The notes below the pieces were generated by a model, which was not told where the DNA came from, searched no databases, and was given only the letters and a program-made list of their open reading frames with translations. Positions 37,192 to 47,292 of a stretch of 51,177 nt of DNA are shown here, one piece after another. A program made the translations under genes and the position numbers. Positions within the stretch are counted from its first letter, which is position 1, and each line of letters starts with the position of its first letter. This DNA is from Acinetobacter lwoffii (GTDB taxonomy: Bacteria; Pseudomonadota; Gammaproteobacteria; Pseudomonadales; Moraxellaceae): positions 1-51,177 of the forward strand of contig NZ_JALJVC010000026.1 in NCBI RefSeq assembly GCF_022967985.1, read 5' to 3'.

Positions 37192-38187
37192 ATGAGTCAT
37201 TTAAAAACAGTTTCTTATATCAGTTTAGCGTTATTGAGCTTTAGTCTGACTGGCTGTCAGAAACAGGAAGCACAGCAAAAGACTGCTGCAGACACCAAAG
37301 CAACACAACCGGTAAAAACCATTGCGATTGGCTTTCAGAAATCAGCCTTGAATCTGCTGGTGGCACGCGATGAAAAGCTATTAGAACAACAATTCCCGAA
37401 TGCCAAAATTGAATGGAAAGAGTTTCCGGCAGGTCCACAAATGCTGGAAGCCTTAGCGGTCGGTGCAGTGGATTATGGCTATGTGGGAAATACTCCGCCT
37501 ATTTTTGCACAGGCGGCAGACAAAACCCTGAGCTACGTGGCCTTTGAAAAAGTGGCGGGAAATTCTTTGGCCGTGGTCGTGCCGAAAGACAGTGCGATTC
37601 AAAACATTCAACAGTTGAAAGGAAAACGGATCGCGGTTCAAAAAGGTTCAAGTGCCCATGAACTTCTGGCCAAAACTCTGGAAAAAGCAGGATTGGAGTG
37701 GTCAGAGATTCAAGCCATTTGGCTTCCCCCTGCGGATGCACGTGCTGCTTTTGACAAAAAAGCCATTGATGCCTGGGCAATCTGGGATCCCTTCCTGGGT
37801 GCAGCCGAGTTCGACAGCAAGGTTAAGGTGCTGATTGAATCTAGTGACTTTCCACAAACCTACTCCTTTTATATCGGCAATCCCGAATTTATTCAGAAGC
37901 ATCCGGATAGCCCCGGGAAGTTTATCCAGGCTTTAAATGCATCTGACCAGTGGATTCTTAAAAACCAGGCTGTAGCTCTAGATATTTATCAGAAAAGTAC
38001 CGGTCTGAAACCGGATGTAGCGAAGATTGCATTTGAGCGTCGTCTTAAACCTTCGCCGGTACAACCATTAACGACGGAAGTGATCAAAGCTCAACAGAAT
38101 ATTGCCGATCTCTTCCAGCAGGTTCAACTGATTCCCAAAACCATCAGCGTCCAGCAACAGATCTGGTCGCCAGCGGCCACACATTGA
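37192..38187 (+). CDS. ssuA: Alkanesulfonate-type ABC substrate-binding lipoprotein 2
   Basis: A 331-aa paralogue of the preceding gene, starting 24 bp after it. Lipobox LTGC (Cys22), then a Gln/Ala/Lys/Thr-rich linker, then the binding domain: IAIGFQKSALNLLVARDEKL, KEFPAGPQMLEALAVGAVDYG, WLPPADARAAFDKKAIDAWAI. The two share the same fold and motifs but differ widely elsewhere, so the duplication is old. Both would feed the single SsuC/SsuB transporter downstream. Confidence 0.87.
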   Translation: MSHLKTVSYISLALLSFSLTGCQKQEAQQKTAADTKATQPVKTIAIGFQKSALNLLVARDEKLLEQQFPNAKIEWKEFPAGPQMLEALAVGAVDYGYVGNTPPIFAQAADKTLSYVAFEKVAGNSLAVVVPKDSAIQNIQQLKGKRIAVQKGSSAHELLAKTLEKAGLEWSEIQAIWLPPADARAAFDKKAIDAWAIWDPFLGAAEFDSKVKVLIESSDFPQTYSFYIGNPEFIQKHPDSPGKFIQALNASDQWILKNQAVALDIYQKSTGLKPDVAKIAFERRLKPSPVQPLTTEVIKAQQNIADLFQQVQLIPKTISVQQQIWSPAATH

Positions 38188-38223
38188 TGAGCAAACAAGA
38201 TCATTTAATTTAAGGAATATTAC

Positions 38224-39399
38224 ATGAAAATTTTCTGGTTTATCCCCACTCATGGCGACAGTCGTTACTTAGGCACCAGCAAGGGCGCACGTGTTGTAGA
38301 TCATGCCTACATGAAGCAGATTGCCGTTGCCGTGGATAATCTTGGTTATGAAGGTGTCCTGATTCCGACTGGCCGTTCTTGTGAAGATCCATGGTTAACT
38401 GCAGCCAGCCTGATTGATGCGACCAAAAAATTAAAATTCCTGGTGGCATTGCGTCCAGGCGTGACCACGCCGGCACTGGCTGCACGTATGGCCGCGACCT
38501 TTGACCGCTTGTCTAATGGCCGAGTACTGCTGAATCTGGTGACTGGCGGTGACGAGCAGGAGCTAAAAGGTGATGGCGTCTATGAAGATCACACAACCCG
38601 TTATAAAACGGCGACCGAATACACCACCATCTGGCGTGAAATTTTAAAACGCTCACATACCGGTGAAAGCTTTAGTTTCCATGGCGAACGCTTAAGTGTC
38701 GATGATGCAAAATTGCTGTATCCACCCATTCAGCAGCCGCATCCGCCTTTATGGTTTGGTGGCTCATCGGATGATGCCATTGAGCTGGCCACGGATCAGG
38801 TCGATACTTACTTGACCTGGGGCGAGCCACCGGCAGCAGTCAAAGAAAAAATTGCAGTGGTAAAAGCCAAGGCTGCAGCTAAAGGTCGTGAACTGAATTA
38901 CGGGATCCGTTTACACGTGATCGTACGCGAAACCAATGAGCAGGCCTGGGCGGCGGCTGAAGAACTGATTCAATATGTGGATGATGCCACTATCGCTGCA
39001 GCCCAAGCCAAGTTCAAATCCATGGACTCGGTCGGTCAGCGCCGTATGGCAGAACTGCACAATGGCGATCGCAGCAAACTCGAAGTTTCTCCAAACCTCT
39101 GGGCAGGTGTGGGTCTGGTTCGTGGTGGTGCAGGTACGGCACTGGTCGGCGATCCGGAAACTGTCGCTGCACGTATCCAGGAATATGCCGATCTGGGGAT
39201 CAGCACCTTTATTTTCTCAGGCTATCCACATCTGGAAGAATCCATCCGTTTTGCAGAACTGGTATTCCCTTTACTTCCACTGGAAACCCAGCAAAAACTC
39301 ACTCAACCAAACTTGACCGGTCCATTTGGCGAAATCGTGGCGAACAACTACACACCGGACGAGAACAAGCAGGCTGAGAAAATTAAGGAGTTTGCTTAA
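38224..39399 (+). CDS. ssuD: FMNH2-dependent alkanesulfonate monooxygenase
   Basis: A luciferase-like flavin monooxygenase that cleaves alkanesulfonates to aldehyde and sulfite, releasing sulfur in the cytoplasm. 391 aa (E. coli 381). Start [20 protein letters not shown] matches the family, with [29 protein letters not shown] and [16 protein letters not shown]. Its stop shares a base with the ssuC start. It needs reduced FMN from a partner reductase (SsuE), which is not in this operon. Confidence 0.95.
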   Translation: MKIFWFIPTHGDSRYLGTSKGARVVDHAYMKQIAVAVDNLGYEGVLIPTGRSCEDPWLTAASLIDATKKLKFLVALRPGVTTPALAARMAATFDRLSNGRVLLNLVTGGDEQELKGDGVYEDHTTRYKTATEYTTIWREILKRSHTGESFSFHGERLSVDDAKLLYPPIQQPHPPLWFGGSSDDAIELATDQVDTYLTWGEPPAAVKEKIAVVKAKAAAKGRELNYGIRLHVIVRETNEQAWAAAEELIQYVDDATIAAAQAKFKSMDSVGQRRMAELHNGDRSKLEVSPNLWAGVGLVRGGAGTALVGDPETVAARIQEYADLGISTFIFSGYPHLEESIRFAELVFPLLPLETQQKLTQPNLTGPFGEIVANNYTPDENKQAEKIKEFA

Positions 39400-40214
39400 T
39401 GTCAAAAGTCGTTTTCGTTGAAACCTTGACCCAAAAGCAGGTTTCACGTGGAACAATTCTGGGGCAGCATCTGCTGCCCTGGCTGGTTCCAATTTTTTTG
39501 ATTGCAGTTTGGCAAATTGCCTCTAGCACAGGCCTGCTGGAAAGCCGGATTCTGCCTGCACCGAGTGCCGTGGTTTTAGCCTTCTGGAATTTATTGCTCA
39601 GCGGTGAACTGTGGACGCATGTGCAAGTCAGTGCAGGACGTGCCATCAGCGGATTATTGGTAGGTGGTGGTTTGGGCCTATTGCTGGGTCTGTTAAATGG
39701 TTCATCCAAAACTGCCTCTACCCTGCTCGACACCACCTTGCAGATGATCCGCAATATTCCTGCACTGGCACTCATTCCCCTAGTCATCTTATGGTTCGGG
39801 ATTGATGAATCTGCCAAATTGTTTCTGGTGGCGATTGGGGTATTTTTCCCGATTTATATCAATACCTATCATGGGATTCGTTCCGTCGATCCGCAATTGA
39901 TCGAGATGGGCAAAAGCTATGGCTTAACTCGCTGGCAACTGTATAAAGAAATTATTCTGCCGGGTGCGATGCCGTCAATTCTGGTCGGACTGCGTTTTTC
40001 TCTAGGTCTGGTCTGGGTATTGTTAATCGTGGCCGAAACCATTTCCGCCCAGTCTGGTATTGGTTATATGACCATGAATGCACGTGAATTTTTGCAAACT
40101 GACGTGGTTCTGGTAGGTATTTTATTGTATGCCCTGCTCGGCAAACTGGCCGATGTTCTGGCCGTGGCCTTAGAGCGATTCCTGCTGCGCTGGCATGCCG
40201 GCTATCAAAAATAA
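39399..40214 (+). CDS. ssuC: Alkanesulfonate ABC transporter permease
   Basis: Inner-membrane permease, 271 aa with about six membrane segments. The ABC-binding EAA-type loop is seen at EMGKSYGLTRWQLYKEIILPGAMPS (cited here as GKSYGLTRWQLYKEIILPGA). Start ATG overlaps the ssuD stop by one base (TAATG), indicating translational coupling. Works with SsuB and one or both binding lipoproteins. Confidence 0.93.
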   Translation: MSKVVFVETLTQKQVSRGTILGQHLLPWLVPIFLIAVWQIASSTGLLESRILPAPSAVVLAFWNLLLSGELWTHVQVSAGRAISGLLVGGGLGLLLGLLNGSSKTASTLLDTTLQMIRNIPALALIPLVILWFGIDESAKLFLVAIGVFFPIYINTYHGIRSVDPQLIEMGKSYGLTRWQLYKEIILPGAMPSILVGLRFSLGLVWVLLIVAETISAQSGIGYMTMNAREFLQTDVVLVGILLYALLGKLADVLAVALERFLLRWHAGYQK

Positions 40215-40235
40215 AGAATAAATGAGGAGCATGTG

Positions 40236-41042
40236 ATGACTGATCTCAGTTTAGGGCGTCATGCCAATGACCCGATTGTGCCACTGGACCAACCTGCGGC
40301 AGAGATCAATCCTGCTGCAGTGATCGGTGCCGAAATTATCATTGAACAGCTGCACAAGTTTTACGGTTCGGTCAAGGTTTTGGAAGATCTGGAACTGCAT
40401 ATCCAGCCGGGTGAATTTCTGGCAATTGTCGGTCGCAGCGGTTGTGGTAAAAGTACCTTATTGCGCCTGATTGCCGATCTGGAACAGCAAAGCTACGGCG
40501 AAATCAAGTTCAAGTCAGCCCGGCATATCCGTGAAGGCATTACTGCCGATGATATCCGAGTGATGTTTCAGGACCCACGCCTGCTGCCTTGGCGTAGCAT
40601 CGAACAGAATGTACAGTTAGGCTTGGGCAAAGAGCAGCATGCCAAAGCCTCGCAAATGCTGGAAAAGGTCGGACTCAAAGAAAAAGCCGGACTGTGGCCT
40701 TCACAGCTTTCTGGAGGACAACGGCAACGTACCGCCTTGGCGCGGGCATTATCGCATCAGCCGCGTATTCTGCTACTGGATGAGCCACTCGGCGCCCTGG
40801 ATGCCCTGACACGTCTGGAAATGCAGAACCTGATTGAACGTCTCTGGACCGAGCAAGGCTTTACCGCCATTCTGGTCACGCATGATGTCAGTGAAGCAGT
40901 GCAATTGGCAGACCGGATTATCTTGCTGGACAAAGGCCATATTGCCAAAGAATTTCGGGTCGACTTACCTCGTCCCCGGCAAAAAAGTGTGACATTTGCA
41001 GAACTGGAACAGCAGGTCTTGCAGGCAGTTTTAGCGACCTGA
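40236..41042 (+). CDS. ssuB: Alkanesulfonate ABC transporter ATPase
   Basis: ATP-binding subunit, 268 aa from the ATG at 40236 (GAGGAG upstream; a GTG one codon earlier is also open). Walker A is [14 protein letters not shown], the signature is [15 protein letters not shown], Walker B is [15 protein letters not shown], and the switch His is in [10 protein letters not shown] 35-residue N-terminal extension precedes the ATPase core, common in SsuB. Last gene of the operon, followed by a terminator. Confidence 0.94.
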   Translation: MTDLSLGRHANDPIVPLDQPAAEINPAAVIGAEIIIEQLHKFYGSVKVLEDLELHIQPGEFLAIVGRSGCGKSTLLRLIADLEQQSYGEIKFKSARHIREGITADDIRVMFQDPRLLPWRSIEQNVQLGLGKEQHAKASQMLEKVGLKEKAGLWPSQLSGGQRQRTALARALSHQPRILLLDEPLGALDALTRLEMQNLIERLWTEQGFTAILVTHDVSEAVQLADRIILLDKGHIAKEFRVDLPRPRQKSVTFAELEQQVLQAVLAT

Positions 41043-41054
41043 ATACCCAATCCA

Positions 41055-41080
41055 ACCCAAAATCGCGCATGGTTTTGGGT
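41055..41080 (+). terminator. Intrinsic terminator after ssuB
   Basis: ACCCAAAA (41055-41062) and TTTTGGGT (41073-41080), followed by a T-rich tail. Confidence 0.8.
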
Positions 41081-41365
41081 CTTATTTTTATAAAAAATAC
41101 TTTTATCTCCATAAGAATACATTTTCATCAGATTCATTTCAGTATTATTCTTCTCTTCAATTGATGAAGAAAAAAGATGAATAAATGAAGTATTTTCAGA
41201 AACTTGAATTTTTCTCCTGGTATAGATGCATTTAGCCTGTTTAAAATATTGATCTAGAGAATAAATCATCATTATTCAAAAAATTAGCCTGTGACTGTGT
41301 GCACAAATCTGATGATTTGCCGTACAATTGAGGATTCCCTTTTTCATTGTTTTTTATATTTGCTA
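41081..41365. other. AT-rich gap between ssuB and the RutR-like gene
   Basis: About 285 bp (323 bp from the ssuB stop). I looked for an inverted repeat like the RutR operator (TTGACCA...TGGTCAA) and did not find one. No convincing coding frame. Confidence 0.5.
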
Positions 41366-41986
41366 ATGGAACAAAAAAAGAGTACTCAAAAACGCAATCA
41401 GCTGCTAAATGCTGCACTAGACGTATTTTCCCTATATGGTTTTAATGGGGCAAGTCTGGATGAAATCGCACAAATTGCAGAAATGCATAAGTCGAATATT
41501 TTCTATTATTATGAAAATAAAGAAGCCCTGTATGTCGAGGTATTAACCACCGTTCTACAAAAATGGCTGGCGCCTTTACAAACCCTGGAAGCTGAACTTG
41601 AACCTGAAGAAGCGATCACCAATTATTTGATGCAAAAAATTGAAGTGTCGCGTACCCAGCCTAAAGCATCTCGTTTATTTGCTTTGGAGGTGATTCAAGG
41701 TGCACCGCATATTCTGGAAATTTTAAAAGGTCCGCTGAAAAAACTGGTCAAGCGTAAAGCCAAAGTAATTTCCAACTGGCAAGAGCAAGGCAAGATTTCT
41801 GCAGATATTGATCCTGAGTTACTGATTCTGAATATTTGGGCGATTACCCAGAACTATGCAGACTTTGCCACTCAAATGGAAATGGTCACGGGTAAAACTT
41901 TGCGTAACCGCAGCATGCAGCAACGCATTATCCAGCATACGGTACACATGATGTTATACGGCGTGATTCCACGCACGGATAAATAA
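41366..41986 (+). CDS. TetR-family regulator, RutR-like
   Basis: A 206-aa product from the ATG at 41366 (MEQKKSTQKRNQLLNAALDVF); the frame is open from 41291 but the extra residues do not resemble the family. The start has no clear ribosome binding site. HTH: ASLDEIAQIAEMHKSNIFYYYENKEALYVEVL. The body strongly recalls E. coli RutR (SRTQPKASRLFALEVIQGAP, IDPELLILNIWAITQNYADFATQ), a uracil/thymine-responsive regulator. No rut or other pyrimidine-catabolic gene is nearby; the neighbour is the ssu operon, so the ligand is open. Confidence 0.82.
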   Translation: MEQKKSTQKRNQLLNAALDVFSLYGFNGASLDEIAQIAEMHKSNIFYYYENKEALYVEVLTTVLQKWLAPLQTLEAELEPEEAITNYLMQKIEVSRTQPKASRLFALEVIQGAPHILEILKGPLKKLVKRKAKVISNWQEQGKISADIDPELLILNIWAITQNYADFATQMEMVTGKTLRNRSMQQRIIQHTVHMMLYGVIPRTDK

Positions 41987-42008
41987 GCAAGCGCTTCTGA
42001 TTGGCACA

Positions 42009-42029
42009 CGACCATAGCTGCTATGGTCG
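42009..42029. repeat. Perfect palindrome between convergent genes
   Basis: CGACCATAG (42009-42017) and CTATGGTCG (42021-42029). It has no T-run on either strand. On the minus strand it contains 13 nt (GGCGACCATAGCA) identical to the beginning of the 5S rRNA found at the end of this window. Confidence 0.5.
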
Positions 42030-42052
42030 CCGAGCAAACTTGACCTTCCTAT

Positions 42053-42616
42053 TTATTTTACCATTTGATATAAATCTAATAATTTTTTCGCACCCAATAA
42101 CAGATTTTCTTCCCAATCCAGATGCGCAGTCTCATTGGCTCCATCACTAATGTATTTCACTGAAATCAGCCGAACGCCCAGCTTTTTACAGACTTTGGCC
42201 AAGGCATAGCCTTCCATATCGACCAAATTACACGCCACTTTTGAAATACCGGTTTCAAAGCTGTCGCCTGTGCCACAAATCCCTTTCGGCAAATGGTCAA
42301 AGTAAGACTCCAGCTCAATCGCACCCGGGAAATGCTGATCCATCGGGGTCATACCGACCTCAAAGCCGAGGGGTGAAACATCCATATCACGCTGTACAAA
42401 TTGCGTGACTTCAACCAGTTCATGCGCATTGAAATGCGAACTCCCCGCGCTACCCAAATTCAGCAAGGTATTGCAACCAGTATTCTGAATCACCTCAAAG
42501 GCTTTAAAGGCCGCGTTGACTTTACCAATCCCGCTGTAATGCACCTGAATGCCTTCTGCTTCAAACAAGCCTTTGGATTCATTGGGTAGAGCCATGATGA
42601 GCGCCAGATCGGACAT
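42053..42616 (-). CDS. MTA/SAH nucleosidase-like protein
   Basis: A 187-aa nucleoside-phosphorylase-fold protein from the ATG at 42616 (AGGTG upstream; a GTG at 42625 is also open). It keeps the three marks of methylthioadenosine/S-adenosylhomocysteine nucleosidases: the Glu in ALPNESKG, VDMEGYALAKV (Met-Glu ribose contact), and the catalytic Asp in ISDGANE. It is about 40 residues shorter than MtnN (about 230), so it belongs to a shorter subfamily. Likely acts in methylthioadenosine or S-adenosylhomocysteine salvage. Convergent with the RutR-like gene. Confidence 0.83.
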   Translation of the reverse strand: MSDLALIMALPNESKGLFEAEGIQVHYSGIGKVNAAFKAFEVIQNTGCNTLLNLGSAGSSHFNAHELVEVTQFVQRDMDVSPLGFEVGMTPMDQHFPGAIELESYFDHLPKGICGTGDSFETGISKVACNLVDMEGYALAKVCKKLGVRLISVKYISDGANETAHLDWEENLLLGAKKLLDLYQMVK

Positions 42617-42847
42617 TCGAAACACCTGATATCAAAAAAAACCCTGACATTAGAAAACAAAACCGGCTGAATGAAAAGCACCAGTGCTCTGATCAAACAT
42701 ACTTAGTGCGTAGAAAAACCAGCCGACTCAATTCCAAGTAAGATGAATTTTCAAGAAAAATATTGCATAAAAACACAACAGCAAGACGAAAGCGCGAGAT
42801 TATGGCAATATATAGCCTCTCGATATTTCTAAGCACTTGATTTGCCC

Positions 42848-43849
42848 ATGCAGCTGCTCCGTCTAAATGCTTTAGCCTCTCATTCTGAATTACCCAAAAC
42901 TGCCGTGACCATCGGTAATTTTGACGGCGTGCATTTAGGCCATCAGGCGATGATCCGTCAGCTGCAACAGGTGGCCAAAGCACAGGGTTTAAAATCTGTA
43001 GTGATGATTTTCGAGCCGCAACCACTTGAATACTTTCAGGGTTATGATGCTCCACCGCGTATTTCATCATTGCGTGAAAAAGTTGAATATCTGACTGAAC
43101 TGGGTGTGGACTATATCGCAGTGGCGAAATTTGACCATACTTTTCGCAGCCTGACTGCAGAAGCTTTTGCCGACATTTTAAAAGAAAAACTGAATGCCCG
43201 GCATCTGGTCTTAGGCGATGATTTTCACTTTGGTAAAAACCGCCAAGGCAACAGCGAATTCCTGCGCAATTACGGGTTTGAAGTGACCAATTTAAATACC
43301 ATTGCTCTAGATGGTGAACGGGTCAGTTCCACCCGGATTCGCCAGACCTTGCAAGCTGGTGATTTAGCCTTGGCCGCACAATTGCTGGGTCGTCCTTATA
43401 GCATTACTGGGCGGGTGCAATATGGCAATCAGATTGGTCGAACCATTGATTTCCCGACCATTAATGTACGGCTCAACCGTCATAAGCCCTGCCTGAAAGG
43501 AATTTATGGGGTGGAAGTCATTTGTGAAACCCAATCCTTAAAAGACAAAGTAAAAGCCGACTCTGCAACGCAAACCGGTATTGCGGGTTATGACCCGACT
43601 GCCCTGTTTGGGGCAGGTCATGTCGGCACACGTCCAGCCATCAAACAAGCACACCCAGAGTGGCGATTAGAAGTACATTTTCCAGATGTTTCTGCTAATC
43701 TGTATGGCCTGTTGATGCGGGTGACGTTCTTAAACTATTTACATGGCGAAAAGGACTATCCTTCGCTTGAAGCGCTAAAAGCCGGAATTGATGATGATGT
43801 CGAGAAACTGCTTGAGTTTCGTCGAAATCACCCCACATTTCCCTTTTAA
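42848..43849 (+). CDS. ribF: Bifunctional riboflavin kinase / FAD synthetase
   Basis: Phosphorylates riboflavin to FMN and adenylates FMN to FAD. ATG at 42848 gives 333 aa (MQLLRLNAL); the TTG two codons earlier is less likely. The N-terminal nucleotidyltransferase domain has TIGNFDGVHLGHQAMI and GDDFHFGKNRQGN; the C-terminal flavokinase domain has GRPYSITGRV, GRTIDFPTINV and GIYGVEV. An insert around residues 215-245 (KDKVKADSATQTGIAGYDP) is longer than in E. coli. Begins the ribF-ileS-lspA-fkpB cluster. Confidence 0.96.
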   Translation: MQLLRLNALASHSELPKTAVTIGNFDGVHLGHQAMIRQLQQVAKAQGLKSVVMIFEPQPLEYFQGYDAPPRISSLREKVEYLTELGVDYIAVAKFDHTFRSLTAEAFADILKEKLNARHLVLGDDFHFGKNRQGNSEFLRNYGFEVTNLNTIALDGERVSSTRIRQTLQAGDLALAAQLLGRPYSITGRVQYGNQIGRTIDFPTINVRLNRHKPCLKGIYGVEVICETQSLKDKVKADSATQTGIAGYDPTALFGAGHVGTRPAIKQAHPEWRLEVHFPDVSANLYGLLMRVTFLNYLHGEKDYPSLEALKAGIDDDVEKLLEFRRNHPTFPF

Positions 43850-43913
43850 TATCCCATATTTTTATTGTAAAACGTGTCAGTGACATAACTGATTAGATTG
43901 GAAGACGACTTGC

Positions 43914-46760
43914 ATGAGCGATAAGCAAACTCCTGAAAATGCAGTGGACTATAAAGCCACGCTAAACCTCCCAGGTACTGACTTTGCAATGAAAGCAAAT
44001 TTGGCAGTACGTGAAGCGAAATGGTTAGAAGAGTGGTATGCCGACAACATTTATCAGCAGATTCGTGAATCGCGTATTGGCAAGAAAAAATACGTGCTTC
44101 ATGACGGCCCTCCTTATGCCAATGGTCAAATCCATTTGGGTCATGCGGTCAACAAAGTACTCAAAGACATCATTATCAAAAGCCGTGTCATGGATGGTTT
44201 TGATGCGCCATATGTACCGGGTTGGGACTGTCACGGTTTGCCAATCGAACTGAAAGTCGAAGAAAAAGTCGGTAAAGTCGGCGTAAAAGTTGATGCTTCA
44301 ACTTTCCGTAAAGCGTGTCGTGAATATGCCTACACCCAAGTTGAGCTTCAAAAGAAAGACTTCGTACGTATGGGTGTGTTCGGTGATTGGGACAATCCTT
44401 ACCTAACGATGAACTTCAAACAAGAAGCCGACATCGTACGTTCACTGGGTGCAATCGCGAAAGCAGGTCATATCGAGCCAGGTCTTAAACCAGTCAACTG
44501 GTGTCTGGACTGTGGTTCATCATTGGCTGAAGCTGAAGTTGAATATGAAGATAAAAAATCGGATGCAATTGATGTCGGTTTCACTGTTGTTGATTTAGCT
44601 GATTTGTCTGCTCGTTTAGGCGTAGACGTTGCTGATCGTACCGATATCGTGATCTGGACCACAACACCTTGGACGATGCCTGCCAACCAAGCGGTTGCAT
44701 TACATGCTGAGCTTGAATACCAACTGGTGAAAGCAACAGCCGAAGATAAAGCTGCACAAAACTTCATTTTGGCGAAATCATTGGTTGAGTCTGCGACTCA
44801 GCGTTATGGCTTTACTGCGTTTGAAGTGCTTGCTGAATTCACAGGTGCAAAACTTGAGAATTTAGTTCTTCGACATCCTTTAATTGCTGAACGCCAAGTG
44901 CCAGTGATTTTGGGTGAACATGTCACCGATGCGAGCGGTACAGGTGCTGTACATACTGCACCGGGTCACGGTGTGGACGACTATAAAGTTGGCTTACAGT
45001 ACAACCTCAAAGTCGAAAACCCAGTCGGTGGTAATGGTGTGTATTTACCAACTTCGCCAATCTTCCCGGGCGAGCATATCTACAAAGCCAATCCAAAAAT
45101 TATTGCAGCATTAACTGAAACAACCAAGCTTTGGGCACATGTAGTGATCAAGCATAGCTACCCGCATTGCTGGCGCCATAAAACCCCGATTATCTTCCGT
45201 GCGACCCCACAATGGTTCATCAGCATGGATGCCAAAGGTCTGCGTCAAAATGCACTGAATGCGATTGAAAACGATATCAGCTTTGTACCGGACTGGGGTA
45301 AAAACCGTATCCAGGCGATGATTGAAGGTCGTCCGGACTGGTGTATTTCACGTCAACGTACTTGGGGTGTGCCAATTCCGTTCTTCGTACACAAAGACAC
45401 CAATGAATTGCATCCGCGTACGCCTGAACTGATCGAAGAAGTTGCCAAACTGATTGAACAAGAAGGCATTGATGGCTGGTACAACCGTGATGCATCTGAG
45501 TTTATCGGTGCGGATGCTGAGCAATATAATGCAGTTCGTGACACCTTAGATGTCTGGTTTGACTCTGGTACAACGCACTATGCGGTACTGCGTGAACGTG
45601 AAGAACTGACTGATCCTGCTGATTTGTACCTTGAAGGTTCAGACCAGCACCGTGGCTGGTTCCAGTCGTCGTTATTGACCTCGATTGCGATTAACGAACG
45701 TGCGCCATATAAAGGTCTATTGACTCACGGTTTCGTCGTGGATGAAAAAGGCCGCAAGATGTCCAAGTCGATCGGTAACGTGATCACGCCGCAAGACATC
45801 ATTAAAGATATGGGTGCGGATGGTTTACGTTTCTGGATCGCCTCTGCGGATTACCGTTATGAAATGACCGCTGGTAAAGAAATCTTTAGCCGTGCCTCTG
45901 ACGGTTATCGTCGTATCCGTAACACGCTTCGTTTCTTGCTTGCTAACCTGAATGGCTTCAAACCATCAACAGATGCGCTTCCTGTAGATCAATTGATCGC
46001 GCTGGATCAATACATTCTGCAACGTGCATCTGAAGTGCAAGAAACCATTAAGAAAGCATACGAAGATATGAACTTCCATATCGTAACGACTGCTCTGACT
46101 AATTTCTGTATCAATGACTTGGGTAGTTTCTACTTAGACATTATCAAAGATCGTCAATACACCACGAAAGCGGATTCGCAAGCACGTCATTCTGCACAAA
46201 CTGCGTTGTATCACCTGGTACAGGCATTCGTGCGTTGGATGTCACCAATCTTAAGCTTCACTGCACAAGAAGCTTGGCCGTTAATCCCTGAACAATCAGA
46301 GAAATACGTGTTCACGGCTGAATGGTATGACATTCCTGTGGCTTCAACTGCAAATGTAATATCTGAAGCTGAATGGCAAACGCTCATTGCTGTGAAATCT
46401 GCAGTAAACAAATTCATTGAAACTGCACGTACAGCAAAAACTGTCGGTTCTAACTTGTCTGCCAAAGTTGAACTTTGGGCAAATGCTGAATTAAAAGCAG
46501 TGCTAGATAAGTTAAGTGATGAGCTTCGTTTCGTCCTGATCACATCACAAGTGCTGGTGAATGAGTTTGATGCGGCACAAGGTGAAGCGTCTGATCTTGA
46601 AGGCTTGAATGTGAAAGTTTCAGCAGCTGATGGCGAAAAATGCGTACGTTGCTGGCATGTATTACCAGATGTAAATACACATTCTGCACATCCTGGTCTA
46701 TGCGGTCGTTGTATTATCAACCTTCCTACAGGCCAAGGCGAAGAGAGAAAATATGCCTAA
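43914..46760 (+). CDS. ileS: Isoleucyl-tRNA synthetase
   Basis: Charges tRNA-Ile. 948 aa, a class I synthetase of the bacterial (mupirocin-sensitive) type. The HIGH-box form is [14 protein letters not shown], the editing domain contains [12 protein letters not shown] and [12 protein letters not shown], the KMSKS loop is [10 protein letters not shown], and the C-terminal zinc finger has CVRCWH and CGRC. Its 3' end overlaps the lspA start by 8 bp, so translation is coupled. Confidence 0.98.
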   Translation: MSDKQTPENAVDYKATLNLPGTDFAMKANLAVREAKWLEEWYADNIYQQIRESRIGKKKYVLHDGPPYANGQIHLGHAVNKVLKDIIIKSRVMDGFDAPYVPGWDCHGLPIELKVEEKVGKVGVKVDASTFRKACREYAYTQVELQKKDFVRMGVFGDWDNPYLTMNFKQEADIVRSLGAIAKAGHIEPGLKPVNWCLDCGSSLAEAEVEYEDKKSDAIDVGFTVVDLADLSARLGVDVADRTDIVIWTTTPWTMPANQAVALHAELEYQLVKATAEDKAAQNFILAKSLVESATQRYGFTAFEVLAEFTGAKLENLVLRHPLIAERQVPVILGEHVTDASGTGAVHTAPGHGVDDYKVGLQYNLKVENPVGGNGVYLPTSPIFPGEHIYKANPKIIAALTETTKLWAHVVIKHSYPHCWRHKTPIIFRATPQWFISMDAKGLRQNALNAIENDISFVPDWGKNRIQAMIEGRPDWCISRQRTWGVPIPFFVHKDTNELHPRTPELIEEVAKLIEQEGIDGWYNRDASEFIGADAEQYNAVRDTLDVWFDSGTTHYAVLREREELTDPADLYLEGSDQHRGWFQSSLLTSIAINERAPYKGLLTHGFVVDEKGRKMSKSIGNVITPQDIIKDMGADGLRFWIASADYRYEMTAGKEIFSRASDGYRRIRNTLRFLLANLNGFKPSTDALPVDQLIALDQYILQRASEVQETIKKAYEDMNFHIVTTALTNFCINDLGSFYLDIIKDRQYTTKADSQARHSAQTALYHLVQAFVRWMSPILSFTAQEAWPLIPEQSEKYVFTAEWYDIPVASTANVISEAEWQTLIAVKSAVNKFIETARTAKTVGSNLSAKVELWANAELKAVLDKLSDELRFVLITSQVLVNEFDAAQGEASDLEGLNVKVSAADGEKCVRCWHVLPDVNTHSAHPGLCGRCIINLPTGQGEERKYA

Positions 46761-47292
46761 TACCCACACCAAAAAGGGCTTATTCCAGTTCTATCCACAT
46801 AATTTATGGTGGGTTGGACTGGCCATTCTGGCGATCATTCTGGATCAATGGACCAAATGGATTGCAGTGACAAATCTGAACTATGCAGATCCTGTTCCTG
46901 TGCTGCCCTTTTTAAATTGGACATTGCTACATAACTATGGCGCTGCCTTTAGTTTTCTGTCCGATGCCGGTGGTTGGCAACGCTATTTCTTTACTTCACT
47001 GGCAGGTTTAGTGTCTGTAATCTTTGTGTTTTGGCTGATGCGCATGCCAAAAGACATGAAAATTTTACCATTGGCGATTGCCCTGATTCTGGGTGGTGCC
47101 ATCGGTAATTTAATCGACCGGGTCAGCCTTGGCTATGTAGTCGATTTTATTCATGTGTATTACCAGAACAGCCACTTCCCTGCGTTCAATATCGCAGATA
47201 GTGCTATTACTGTAGGCACTATTCTGATGCTGATTGATACCTTTTTCTTAGAAAAACATCGAATTCAACGGGCGCAAGCACAACATGACTGA
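46753..47292 (+). CDS. lspA: Lipoprotein signal peptidase (SPase II)
   Basis: Inner-membrane aspartyl protease that removes signal peptides from prolipoproteins before Cys+1. 179 aa with four membrane segments. Catalytic aspartates lie in [16 protein letters not shown] and [21 protein letters not shown] is the other conserved block. Its targets include the lipoproteins in this window. Overlaps ileS upstream and fkpB downstream by 8 bp each. Confidence 0.97.
   Translation: MPNTHTKKGLFQFYPHNLWWVGLAILAIILDQWTKWIAVTNLNYADPVPVLPFLNWTLLHNYGAAFSFLSDAGGWQRYFFTSLAGLVSVIFVFWLMRMPKDMKILPLAIALILGGAIGNLIDRVSLGYVVDFIHVYYQNSHFPAFNIADSAITVGTILMLIDTFFLEKHRIQRAQAQHD

Noticed and set aside
41081..41365. RutR operator between ssuB and the RutR-like gene
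   Set aside because: No inverted repeat close to TTGACCA-TGGTCAA was found.
42626..42847. FMN riboswitch upstream of ribF
   Set aside because: No RFN-element landmarks; in proteobacteria this element normally precedes ribB or ribE, not ribF.
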